A stretch of DNA of 64,000 nucleotides from Devosia sp. FKR38 (GTDB lineage: Bacteria; Pseudomonadota; Alphaproteobacteria; Rhizobiales; Devosiaceae), in the NCBI RefSeq assembly GCF_005222805.1, contig NZ_STGC01000005.1:2437256-2501255 (forward strand), read 5' to 3'. This document shows, piece by piece, positions 8,492 through 16,928 of the stretch. Every line of letters starts with the position of its first letter. The first letter of the stretch is position 1. The translations under genes were made by a program, and so were the position numbers. The notes under the pieces are model-generated. The model was not told the origin of the DNA. It did no database searches and saw only the letters and a list, made by a program, of their open reading frames with translations.

Positions 8492-10344
8492 CAGAATCGC
8501 TCCGGCACCAGGATAGCGCTGACGTCCACGCCCTGTTCGGCAAAAAGCGCCACCAGCGCATCGAGGTCCGGCGCCGCTGGCCGGCTGGCAAGCGCTGTCT
8601 CTGCGTCAGCACCGGCCGGCAGCGCCAGCGCGGCCGTCACCAGTACGGTTTCACCCGCCGCGATCTCGCCGCGCAATTGCGGCACCAGCGTGCGCGCCAC
8701 GACCAGATTGGTATTAGGCAGCGCCTTCAACACCCGCCCGGCTCGCTGTCCTTTGAGATCGACAATGACGCTGACATCGCTGGCGCTGCGCGCCTCCGCC
8801 TGACCGGCCGCTTCTGTCAGCGTGTCGACATTGAGATCGGCCCGCCCGATGGCAAAACCACCTTCGGTGCCATGCAACGGCCTGGGCGTGGTGATCCTGT
8901 GCACACGGATATGCCAAGGATTGGCCGGCAGCAGCCAGGTCTCCACCGTCACATCGCTCCAGGGCTTCCACACCGCATGGAGCCTGTCGCCAGCGATCTG
9001 GGCGACCTCATTGGTTTCGCGCACCCGATAGTGCCGCCCGTCATCCGACAGGCCCAGCGCACCGTCAAAGGCGCCCTGGTGATAGGCCCGCTCATCCACC
9101 TCCACGGAAAAGCCATAGCGGCTGGAATAGACGAACTTGGCGTATTTCTCCGCGCCGTGACGCATCTGCCAGTTCTGCTGCCCGCTCGAGAGCGCCACCA
9201 CATTGCCCGCCGTCTGCATCATCACCATGCCGGGGTGCTTGAGCGGCACGGGCGCGGGGTCAACCTCGGCGGCAACCTCGTCGGCCGTCCAGAACGGATG
9301 GCTTTCCGGCAGCGCAAGCGGCAGAAAGGCCTTCAGCGCCCAATAGGGCGAGCCGCCCGAGTTATAGCTCTCGCTCATGATCTGGCTGGGGTAGCCATAG
9401 CCCACCGACAGCACGCCATTGCCATGCGCAATCGGCTTGTCGGCCCACCAGCGCAGGTGCCGCAGGAACTGCCCCTTGATCTGCCCCCAGGGCAGAGCCT
9501 CCACATCGGCAAAGGCCAATGCCCCCCAGAACCCGCCGCAGGCAAAGCGATAGGTCAGGCTTCGCCCGAAGGCCAGCGTGCCGCCATCCTCGTCGAACCA
9601 GCTGGCAATATCCTTGGCAAACAGCCGCGCCCGCTCCTTGTACGCCGCCACACGCGCCTCATCGCCCCGCGCCAGCTTGGCGTAGATCAGCCCATAGAAG
9701 TGCATGGCAAAGGGAATGTAGTGGTCGATGCGCCGCACATTGCCGTCACGATACCAGCCATCACCGAGGTAGAACCCGTCCAGTTCTTCCAGATATTGCT
9801 CGGTCAGCGAACGGTCGAACGCGACGCCGCATTCCTCCAGCCCCAGGTCGACCAGCACCCGGAAGAACTTCCAGTTGTTGTCGGCATAGTCGAAGCGCCG
9901 TGCATGCTTGAGATAGGCCGCCAGATTGTCCTTGGCCTTCTGGCTCAGCGGCTCCCACACCAACTGCGGCACCATGCGCATGGTGAAGCCGATAGCCGCC
10001 AGCTCGACCATGCGCTGGTCGGTCGAATTGACCTGTCCCCAATATTCGGGATGCTCGGGGTCCGTGCCATTGGCCAGGCCCTGACGATAGAGGTCCCAAT
10101 GGGCGAAATCCCCGCCCCCTGCCGCCAGCGGCGTCAAGCCCCACAGCGGTCGGGCAAATCCTTCCAGGTCCGCCGCCGCCCGGTCGAAATGCGCCGCCGC
10201 GCCGTCCACCCGCACCCGTGCCCCACCCTTGGAGAAATAGGGTAGCAGCGGCGCAAACAGGTCGCGCAGCCCCTTTTCGGTATCAGCCCTGGTCTTGAGC
10301 GGATTGCCAAACAGCGGATTGGCGGTGGCAGGATTGTAAGTCAT
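8491..10344 (-). CDS. DUF2264 domain-containing protein
   Basis: A 617-residue protein matching DUF2264 in character: N-terminal NPLFGNPLKTRADTEKGL, a helical alpha/alpha-toroid-like part to about residue 380, and a beta-rich C-terminal part. DUF2264 proteins accompany polysaccharide lyases and glycoside hydrolases in utilisation loci. They are thought to act on sugars, but the reaction is not established to my knowledge. There is no signal peptide, so cytoplasmic action on imported oligosaccharides is likely. It is coupled to the downstream dehydrogenase (TGATG). It is separated from the upstream ABC ATPase gene by a 120-bp gap carrying dispersed hairpins. Confidence 0.82.
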   Translation of the reverse strand: MTYNPATANPLFGNPLKTRADTEKGLRDLFAPLLPYFSKGGARVRVDGAAAHFDRAAADLEGFARPLWGLTPLAAGGGDFAHWDLYRQGLANGTDPEHPEYWGQVNSTDQRMVELAAIGFTMRMVPQLVWEPLSQKAKDNLAAYLKHARRFDYADNNWKFFRVLVDLGLEECGVAFDRSLTEQYLEELDGFYLGDGWYRDGNVRRIDHYIPFAMHFYGLIYAKLARGDEARVAAYKERARLFAKDIASWFDEDGGTLAFGRSLTYRFACGGFWGALAFADVEALPWGQIKGQFLRHLRWWADKPIAHGNGVLSVGYGYPSQIMSESYNSGGSPYWALKAFLPLALPESHPFWTADEVAAEVDPAPVPLKHPGMVMMQTAGNVVALSSGQQNWQMRHGAEKYAKFVYSSRYGFSVEVDERAYHQGAFDGALGLSDDGRHYRVRETNEVAQIAGDRLHAVWKPWSDVTVETWLLPANPWHIRVHRITTPRPLHGTEGGFAIGRADLNVDTLTEAAGQAEARSASDVSVIVDLKGQRAGRVLKALPNTNLVVARTLVPQLRGEIAAGETVLVTAALALPAGADAETALASRPAAPDLDALVALFAEQGVDVSAILVPERF

Positions 10345-10379
10345 GGGATCAAAAATTCCTGATTTCTAGACGACACGCC

Positions 10380-10500
10380 GCTCGCGGCAGCATGGACCAC
10401 CGGGACAAGCCCGGGGGTGACGATGAATGGTGGTTCGAAGGCTCTGTCCAACACTCTCCCCCGTCATTGCCCGGCTGGTCCGGGCAATCCACCGGCGCCC
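10380..10500. repeat. Pair of dispersed intergenic palindromes, one running into a gene end
   Basis: Two hairpin elements lie between the DUF2264 gene and the OppF-type ATPase gene. One is centred near 10405 (CCGGGACAAGCCCGG), the other near 10478 (TTGCCCGG/TCCGGGCAA arms). Both resemble short repeats that are scattered through many alphaproteobacterial genomes. The second overlaps the 3' end of the ATPase gene and supplies its last codons and stop. Confidence 0.6.
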
Positions 10501-11543
10501 GCCAGCGCCGCGGAGGCCACCTGGGGCGGGTTATCCTCATAGGCGCCCTTGAGTGTGAGTGTTTCGGCAAAATGGCAGGCGGCTTCCTGGGCCGTGCCGG
10601 CAATGGGGCGCAGCACCGGTTTTTCGGCTCGGCAGCGGTCCTCGGCATATTTGCAGCGGGTGTGGAACGGGCAGCCCTTGGGCCGATTTCCCAGATAGGG
10701 GATCTCCCCGCGCAGCTCGGTGCTGCGCCCCTTGCGCCGCAGCGGATCGGCTATCGGCAGGGCCTCAAGCAGCATCTCGCTATAGGGATGGCGCGGTCGC
10801 TCGAACAGCATCTCGGTGGGCGCATTCTCCACCACATGGCCCAGGTACATCACCACCACCCGGTCGGCGATATAGTTCACCACCCCCAGATCGTGACTGA
10901 TGAAAATATAGGTCAGCCCGAATTCCCGCTTGAGGTCCTCGAGCAGGTTGAGCACTTGCGCCTGGATCGACACATCGAGCGCCGAGACCGCTTCGTCGGC
11001 GATCACCAGCTTTGGGTCCAGCACCAGCGCCCGGGCAATACCGATGCGTTGCCGCTGTCCACCGGAAAAGGCATGCGGATAGCGCCCCACGGCCTCGGCG
11101 GGTATGCCCACCTTGGCCAGGGTGGAGATCACCTTGTCCTCCAGCGCCTTGCCCTTGGCGATCTTGTGTATCCGCAGCGGCTCGGCCACGATGTCGAACA
11201 CCCGCATATTGGGGTTCAGCGAACTCATCGGGTCCTGGAAGATCATGCGAATGTCCTGTCGCCAGGGCTTGAGCTGCCGCTTGTTGAGCGCAGTCAGTTC
11301 GACGTCGGCGCCACCCAGGGGATGATAGGTCACCCGCCCGTCGCTCACCGGCTGCGCCTGGATGATGCAACGGCCCAGCGTGGTCTTGCCGCAGCCGCTC
11401 TCGCCCACGATGGCCAGCGTCTCGCCCGCCTCCACCGAAAGGGTGATGTCGCTGAGCGCATCCAGCCGGCGCTCGGCGCCCAGCAACCCGCCCGACAGCG
11501 TGTAGTGCTTGGAGACATGCTCCACGCGCAGCAGCGTACTCAT
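10464..11543 (-). CDS. Oligopeptide-type ABC transporter ATP-binding protein (OppF-like)
   Basis: One of two ATPases that power the family 5 importer of this locus. In 359 residues it shows Walker A GESGCGKTTLG, the Q-loop MIFQDPMSSLNP, the signature FSGGQRQRIGIARAL, Walker B KLVIADEAVSALDVS and the switch His. It ends with the OppF/DppF C-terminal extension with conserved cysteines (GCPFHTRCKYAEDRC). The start overlaps the end of the OppD-like gene by ATGA (11540-11543). The last eight residues, GLPGPAGQ, and the stop codon are encoded by an intergenic-type palindrome (see the findings). The carbohydrate context suggests an oligosaccharide substrate rather than peptides. Confidence 0.93.
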   Translation of the reverse strand: MSTLLRVEHVSKHYTLSGGLLGAERRLDALSDITLSVEAGETLAIVGESGCGKTTLGRCIIQAQPVSDGRVTYHPLGGADVELTALNKRQLKPWRQDIRMIFQDPMSSLNPNMRVFDIVAEPLRIHKIAKGKALEDKVISTLAKVGIPAEAVGRYPHAFSGGQRQRIGIARALVLDPKLVIADEAVSALDVSIQAQVLNLLEDLKREFGLTYIFISHDLGVVNYIADRVVVMYLGHVVENAPTEMLFERPRHPYSEMLLEALPIADPLRRKGRSTELRGEIPYLGNRPKGCPFHTRCKYAEDRCRAEKPVLRPIAGTAQEAACHFAETLTLKGAYEDNPPQVASAALAGAGGLPGPAGQ

Positions 11544-12559
11544 GCCAGGGCCTCTTCGGTTTGCCGGGTCAACAGATGGCAGCGGGCGTGATGACCCTCG
11601 CCCACCACAGTGCGTGCCGGTCGTTCGCTGGCGCAGGGGCCGAAGGCATGCGGGCAGCGGCTGGTGAAGGCACAGCCCTCCGGTCGGTCCTTGGGCGCCG
11701 GCACCGTGCCCTTGATCGGGTTGAGCCGCACCCGGTCGGCCTTGCGCGCCATCTTGGGGATCGAGTTCATCAACGCCTGGGTATAGGGGTGCTGCGGCGC
11801 GCGGAACACGTCGAACACATTGCCCTGCTCCACCACATCGCCCAGATACATCACCGCCACCTCGTCGGCGATTTCGGCCACCACGCCCAAATCATGGGTG
11901 ATGAACAGCATGGCCATGCCGAAATCGGCCTGCAATTGCCGCAGCAGGTCCAGGATCTGCGCCTGTGTCGTCACGTCCAGCGCCGTCGTCGGCTCATCGG
12001 CAATCAGCAGCCGCGGCGTGCAGGCCAGCGCCATGGCGATCATCGCCCTTTGGCGCAACCCGCCCGAGAGCTCGAACGGATAGGCGTCGGCCCGCTCTTT
12101 GGCGCCCGGAATCCCGACCTGATCGAGCAGCGCCACCGTACGGGCCCGTGCTTGCTTGCGGTTCACCCGCTCGTGGATCAGCACCATCTCGTCGATCTGG
12201 TCGCCAATCGTGTGCACCGGCGACAGTGAGCTCATCGGCTCCTGGAAGATCATGGCGATCTGATTGCCGCGGATCGCCCGCAGGGCCAGGCTGTCCGGCT
12301 TGAGCCGGGCAATATCGGTCTCGGCATCGCCCTCGGGCTGGAACAATATGCGGCCATGCGGAATTTTCGCATTGGCGTCGAGCAGCCGCAGGATCGCCCG
12401 CGCCGTCACCGATTTGCCACAGCCGCTCTCGCCCACCAGCGCCAGCGTCTTGCCGGGGGTCAGTGTCAGGTCCACCTGCCGCACGGCCTCGATGTCGGCC
12501 TCGTCTGGCGAGGAAAAACTGATCGACAGATCTTCGATGCGCAAGATTGGTTGCGTCAT
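11540..12559 (-). CDS. Oligopeptide-type ABC transporter ATP-binding protein (OppD-like)
   Basis: The partner ATPase of the same importer, 339 residues. It carries Walker [31 protein letters not shown], the signature [16 protein letters not shown], Walker [15 protein letters not shown] and the OppD C-terminal motif [15 protein letters not shown]. It overlaps the OppF-like gene by 4 bp, so both subunits are likely made in fixed ratio. It lies 108 bp downstream of the OppC-like permease gene, a gap in which I see no hairpin. Family 5 systems of this type also carry glycans and opines, so the Opp name marks homology and not substrate. Confidence 0.93.
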   Translation of the reverse strand: MTQPILRIEDLSISFSSPDEADIEAVRQVDLTLTPGKTLALVGESGCGKSVTARAILRLLDANAKIPHGRILFQPEGDAETDIARLKPDSLALRAIRGNQIAMIFQEPMSSLSPVHTIGDQIDEMVLIHERVNRKQARARTVALLDQVGIPGAKERADAYPFELSGGLRQRAMIAMALACTPRLLIADEPTTALDVTTQAQILDLLRQLQADFGMAMLFITHDLGVVAEIADEVAVMYLGDVVEQGNVFDVFRAPQHPYTQALMNSIPKMARKADRVRLNPIKGTVPAPKDRPEGCAFTSRCPHAFGPCASERPARTVVGEGHHARCHLLTRQTEEALA

Positions 12560-12667
12560 GACCGCGCCTCCATGATTGCCGGTATCCCTGCCGCGCGTCC
12601 GCGACGTGCGCCTGCCAACTGTCGGGCAGAGGTGAGGCTGGGGTTTCGAGAGCTCAGAACCATTGCA

Positions 12668-13810
12668 CTAGCGTCCATGCGGATCGGCCGCATCGCGCAG
12701 CCCATCGCCAAAGAAATTCATCGCCAGGATGATCACCACCACGCAGATGCCGGGGGTCAAAAGCCAGGGCGCCGTGGCCAGCGTGCGGATGTTCTGCGCG
12801 TCCTGCAGCAGCGTGCCCCAGCTGACGATGGGCGCCTGCAGCCCCAGGCCAAGAAAGCTCAGCGCCGTTTCGGCCAGGATCATGCCCGGAATGGCCAGCG
12901 TCGCTGCCGCAATGATGTGGCTGGTGAAGCTGGGCACCATGTGCCGTGTGATGATGCGCCAATCGCTGGCCCCATCGAGCCGCGCCGCCGTCACGAAATC
13001 TTCGGTTCTCAGACTAAGGAACCGCCCGCGCACCACGCGCGCCAGCTCGGTCCAGCCGATCAGGCTCAGGATCAGCGTGATGGCGAAATAGGTCTGGAGC
13101 GCACTCCAGTCCTTGGGCATGGCGGCCGCCAGACCCAGCCACAACGGGATTGTCGGCATCGAACGGATGAATTCCACCACGCGCATCACGGCGCTGTCGA
13201 ACCAGCCACCATAGTAACCCGCAAAGCCGCCGATGATGATGCCGAAGAACAGGCTCATCGTCACCCCGGCCAGGCCAATGCTGAGCGAAATGCGCGTGCC
13301 GTGGATCAGCCGGCTCAGCAGGTCGCGGCCCAGCCGGTCCGCGCCCAGGATGTAGAGTGGGTCACGTGGGTTTTCCAATCCGAAGAGCTTTACCGACATC
13401 GGGATCACGCCGGCCAGGAGGTATGGCTTGCTCGGTGCCAGGAACTGCACCGGCAGCCGCTTCTCCTCGTCGATCACAAAGGTGCGCCGCAGCGCCACCG
13501 GATCGATCTCAGTCTTGTAGCCATTCACATAGGGCCCGAAGACCCAGCTGCCGTCGTCATTCTGGGCGATGAAGTGCAGGCCCTGTGGCGGTGCATAGGT
13601 GTAGCGGGCGCTGTAGGCACTCGGGTCGGTCGGTGCCAGGAACTCGGCCAATAGCGCCACCACATAGAAGGCGACCACGATCCACAGGCTCGCCAGGGCC
13701 AGCTTATGCTGGCGGAAGCGGCGCCACATCAGGCCCATCTGGCTCTCGCGGCCCGATCGCTTGGCACGCGCTGCGGCAGCACCGGATGTGCTCATGCTGG
13801 TCTCGGCCAT
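12668..13810 (-). CDS. ABC transporter permease (OppC-like)
   Basis: Inner-membrane permease of the family 5 importer, 380 residues and longer than typical OppC (~300). The N-terminal ~40 residues are cytoplasmic and polar, followed by a membrane segment (LALASLWIVVAFYVVALLAEF). A ~130-residue periplasmic insertion precedes the BPD_transp_1 domain, which has the EAA-like loop around ARLDGASDWRIITRHMVP. The start ATG abuts the OppB-like stop codon (TAAATG), so the two permeases are translated in tandem. The enlarged periplasmic part is shared by permeases annotated for microcin C-like or large ligands, but no specific substrate can be concluded. Confidence 0.9.
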   Translation of the reverse strand: MAETSMSTSGAAAARAKRSGRESQMGLMWRRFRQHKLALASLWIVVAFYVVALLAEFLAPTDPSAYSARYTYAPPQGLHFIAQNDDGSWVFGPYVNGYKTEIDPVALRRTFVIDEEKRLPVQFLAPSKPYLLAGVIPMSVKLFGLENPRDPLYILGADRLGRDLLSRLIHGTRISLSIGLAGVTMSLFFGIIIGGFAGYYGGWFDSAVMRVVEFIRSMPTIPLWLGLAAAMPKDWSALQTYFAITLILSLIGWTELARVVRGRFLSLRTEDFVTAARLDGASDWRIITRHMVPSFTSHIIAAATLAIPGMILAETALSFLGLGLQAPIVSWGTLLQDAQNIRTLATAPWLLTPGICVVVIILAMNFFGDGLRDAADPHGR

Positions 13811-14800
13811 TTACTTGCTCCCGTAGCGGATACGCGGGTCGATCCAGGCCAGCAGAATGTCCGAGATCAGCGTCCCGACCACCGTCAGCACGCTCAGCAG
13901 CAGGATGATCGCACCGGCCAGATACATGTCCTGGGTGGTCAGCGAGCGCAGCAGCATCGGGCCCGCCGTGGGCAGGTTCATCACTACCGAGACGATCACC
14001 GAGCCCGACACCAGCGCCGGCAGCAGCCAGCCGATGGTCGAGACCAGCGGATTGAGCGCCAGCCGCACCGGGTATTTGAGGATCACCTTCCATTCCGGCA
14101 GGCCCTTGGCCCGGGCGGTGGTGACATAGGGCTTCTTGAGTTCGTCCAGCAGATTGGCGCGCAGGATGCGGATCAGCTCGGCGGTGCCGCTCGTCGCCAG
14201 CACCAGCACCGGAGCCCAGGCATGGGTGAAGAAGTCCCAAAGCCGCGGCAGGCTCCAGCGCGCGGTCTCGAACTCGGGCGAGAACAGCCCGCCCATGGTG
14301 GTGCCGAACCACACATAGGCCAGATACATCAGGATCAGCGCGAAGAAGAAGTTGGGCACGGCCAGGCCGATGAAACCGGCCACTGTCGCCAGATAGTCGC
14401 CCAGCGAATACTTGCGCACCGCCGCATAGATGCCGATGGGCAGCGCGATCAGCCACATCACCAGCACCGCCAGGCCCTCGACCATCACCGAGTTGCCCAG
14501 CCGGCCCCAGATCAGCTCCCACACCGGGCGCTTCCACTCAAAGCTATGGCCGAAATTGCCCTGAACCACGCCGGTGATCCACTTGAAGTACTGAATGTAG
14601 AATGGCTGGCCCAGCCCATACTGGTTGCGCAGGTTCTCGATCACGCGCGGGTCCACCTGATCCCCGGTGGCCGACAGGGAGGCGATATAACTGGTCAGAT
14701 AGTCGCCGGGCGGCAGCTGGATGATCGCAAACGCCACGATCGACACGGCGATCAGGGTCAGCACCATGACGATCGTGCGTCGGATGATGAAGGAAAGCAT
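13811..14800 (-). CDS. ABC transporter permease (OppB-like)
   Basis: Second membrane subunit of the importer, 329 residues. It begins with the classic OppB/DppB start MLSFIIRRTIVMVLTL, a first membrane helix and the PPGDYLTSY motif typical of OppB/DppB. The transmembrane BPD_transp_1 domain follows, with an EAA loop in TTARAKGLPEWKVILKYPVR. It is directly followed by the OppC-like permease without a gap. An intercistronic hairpin (14829-14857) separates it from the upstream binding-protein gene. That hairpin would be expected to lower its expression relative to the binding protein. Confidence 0.92.
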   Translation of the reverse strand: MLSFIIRRTIVMVLTLIAVSIVAFAIIQLPPGDYLTSYIASLSATGDQVDPRVIENLRNQYGLGQPFYIQYFKWITGVVQGNFGHSFEWKRPVWELIWGRLGNSVMVEGLAVLVMWLIALPIGIYAAVRKYSLGDYLATVAGFIGLAVPNFFFALILMYLAYVWFGTTMGGLFSPEFETARWSLPRLWDFFTHAWAPVLVLATSGTAELIRILRANLLDELKKPYVTTARAKGLPEWKVILKYPVRLALNPLVSTIGWLLPALVSGSVIVSVVMNLPTAGPMLLRSLTTQDMYLAGAIILLLSVLTVVGTLISDILLAWIDPRIRYGSK

Positions 14801-14828
14801 GGCTGGGCCCTTGCTGGAATTCTGGAGG

Positions 14829-14857
14829 TCCCTCGCGGCAAATGCTGCCGCGAGGGA
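14829..14857 (-). terminator. Intercistronic hairpin between binding-protein and permease genes
   Basis: A perfect 12-bp stem, TCCCTCGCGGCA / TGCCGCGAGGGA, with a 5-nt loop sits between the solute-binding protein gene and oppB-like. No T-run follows on the minus strand, so it is more likely an mRNA-stabilising or attenuating hairpin than a full terminator. That arrangement is usual where the binding protein is made in excess. Confidence 0.75.
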
Positions 14858-14884
14858 GGCTGACGGGGGGAGGTCCCGCCGGTG

Positions 14885-16813
14885 TTATTCGAAGTACCAG
14901 GTCACCGGATCCATCGGCGCCGGGGTCGGGAACAGCCACGCGTTGAACATCGTCTCAGGCGCGTTCTTGAGGTTGTTCCGGATGATCGAATAGGAGTTCG
15001 GCATCAGGCTCACCCCGATCACCGGGAACTCTTCCTTGGTGATCGCCAGCACTTCGCGGAACAGCCGTGCCCGTTCTTCCGGGTCGCCCGAAGCACGGAC
15101 CTGGTTGTAGAGGTCCATCTGCTTCTTGGCCCAGTCGAGCGGTTCTTCGGCGATTTCCGGGCGCGTGCCGTTGAACCACTGCGCCCAGCGATAGGCCCAG
15201 ACCGATTCATCGCTGAAGGGGAAGTAGTAGCGCGGCTCCTGCAGCGCCTCGATGCCGCCGTCACCCGCCCACACTTGGGCGTCGAACTCGCCCGCCGGAC
15301 GCTTCTCATAGAACAGCGTGCGGTCGATATTGTTCAGCTCGATCTCGACACCCGCCGCCGCCAGCTGCAGCTGCATGATTTCGAGCATGTCGATCCACTC
15401 CGGCCGCAGCGCCGAAATCACGTCAACCGTGATCTTGGCCGGATTGCCGTCGCTCATCAGATAGATGCCGTCGCCGTTCTTCTCGGTCAGGCCCGCCGCC
15501 GCAAAGCGCTCGGCCGCCCCTTCGGGATTGAACTCGGTGTACTGCTTGGCCAGCTCTTCATCATAGAACTGGCTCTCGGGACGCGGCGCCACCTGGAAGG
15601 GCTCGCCCTGGCCGGTGAACACCACATCGATGATCTCGGCCCGGTCGATGGCCTCGGAAATGCCGATGCGGAAGTCCTTGCTCTGGTAGAGCGCCCGCTT
15701 GACCGGATCGAGGTGGTTGAGGTTGAGCTGCAGCACCAGCGTATTGGAGGCCGAGGGGATGACCTCGCCCAGATGGTATCCACCCGCTTCCTGTCCGTCG
15801 AAGAACAGCGGCTTGTTCACATTGGTGGCAATGTGGCGTTCCTGGAAGTCGATCTCGCCATTGAGCGCGGCCAGCGTCAGCTCTTCGACCCCGCCCTGGC
15901 TCACGCGCATGTCGAGACTGTCGATATAGGGCAGCTGGTTCCCTTCGGCGTCCACCTTCCAGTAATAGGGATTGCGCTTCCAGGTCACCCGGCTCGCATT
16001 GGCCGTCAGCGGCTGGTCGATCACCCAGCCATAAATGGTCGGCAGCTCAGGATTGGCATAGCGGATGGTTTCCCAGCCCCAGGCGCAGCGATCCTGCAGA
16101 TACAGCGCCCAGCTCGAAAAGCCCTTGGCCTCGGCTTCCGCCGCCGCATTCTCGTTATAGGCCGGGTGGAATTGGCTGCAGTATTTCTTCTGCAGCGACG
16201 TGATATGGATGCCGTCCGTGGAGGCCTGCTGCTCCATGAACATACCGTTCGGCTTGCCGAAGATGAACTTGAAATTATAGGCGTCGATGACTTCGAGCGT
16301 CACCGGATTGTTCTTGTTGTCGATCCAGCTGCCGGCCGCATAGTCCGGATCCTGGTACATCTGCACGGCAAAGGCGATGTCCTCGGTGGTGAACGGCGTG
16401 CCGTCGCTCCACTTCACGCCCTCGCGCAGCTTGAAGCTATATTCGGTGGCGTCGGCATTGACCTCCCAGCTCTCGGCCAAATTGGGCAGCACACCCTTCC
16501 ACTCATGGTCGTAACGGACGAGGCCCTCATAGGCGACCGTCTTGACGATCAGCCCGTTGTCGCCGCCGCCATTCATGCCCATGCGCCAGGTGCCGCCATA
16601 GCTGCCGATGCTGTCGGCTGCCACCACCAGCGGATTGGCCGGCAGGCGCTCCTCAAGCGGCGGTAGCGCGCCGCTGGCCACCATCTCTTCAAGCGCCGGA
16701 GCCTGTCCGGCGCCCAGCGCCGCGCCGACACCGGCCACCAGAGCCGCCATGGCCACGGCACCGACAATGCCCAGGCGCCTTGGCCCGCGCCCCATCCCTA
16801 AATCATGCCTCAT
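14885..16813 (-). CDS. Extracellular solute-binding protein, family 5
   Basis: Periplasmic ligand-binding subunit of the importer, 642 residues. An N-terminal signal sequence with a hydrophobic stretch (IVGAVAMAALVAGVGAAL) follows a basic start. The SBP_bac_5 domain is recognised by LAESWEVNADATEYSFKLR, VKWSDGTPFTTEDIAFAV and later LRPEWIDMLEIMQLQLAAAGV. The ATG at 16813 has a strong ribosome site, GGGAGGAACGAG. It lies directly downstream of the lyase gene and upstream of oppBCDF-like genes. The ligand is inferred to be an oligosaccharide from the neighbours; family 5 proteins are best known for peptides. Confidence 0.93.
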   Translation of the reverse strand: MRHDLGMGRGPRRLGIVGAVAMAALVAGVGAALGAGQAPALEEMVASGALPPLEERLPANPLVVAADSIGSYGGTWRMGMNGGGDNGLIVKTVAYEGLVRYDHEWKGVLPNLAESWEVNADATEYSFKLREGVKWSDGTPFTTEDIAFAVQMYQDPDYAAGSWIDNKNNPVTLEVIDAYNFKFIFGKPNGMFMEQQASTDGIHITSLQKKYCSQFHPAYNENAAAEAEAKGFSSWALYLQDRCAWGWETIRYANPELPTIYGWVIDQPLTANASRVTWKRNPYYWKVDAEGNQLPYIDSLDMRVSQGGVEELTLAALNGEIDFQERHIATNVNKPLFFDGQEAGGYHLGEVIPSASNTLVLQLNLNHLDPVKRALYQSKDFRIGISEAIDRAEIIDVVFTGQGEPFQVAPRPESQFYDEELAKQYTEFNPEGAAERFAAAGLTEKNGDGIYLMSDGNPAKITVDVISALRPEWIDMLEIMQLQLAAAGVEIELNNIDRTLFYEKRPAGEFDAQVWAGDGGIEALQEPRYYFPFSDESVWAYRWAQWFNGTRPEIAEEPLDWAKKQMDLYNQVRASGDPEERARLFREVLAITKEEFPVIGVSLMPNSYSIIRNNLKNAPETMFNAWLFPTPAPMDPVTWYFE

Positions 16814-16928
16814 CTCGTTCCTCCCTTATCCGGCCAGTGTCTGTCCGGCTTCTCCACATGGCGCTGGGCATCTGCCCAGCTGCCGCTCTCCTCAACGTGC
16901 CGGCCATTGGGCCAGCGCCCGCGCCCGT

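Noticed and set aside
5803-10245. Long plus-strand open frames opposite the beta-helix fusion and DUF2264 genes
   Set aside because: Translations are Arg/His/Pro-rich with no family likeness; the minus-strand frames carry clear domain motifs.
10349-10648. A short minus-strand frame overlapping the intergenic palindromes
   Set aside because: It spans two dispersed hairpins and the end of the OppF-like gene in another frame; no ribosome site or family likeness.
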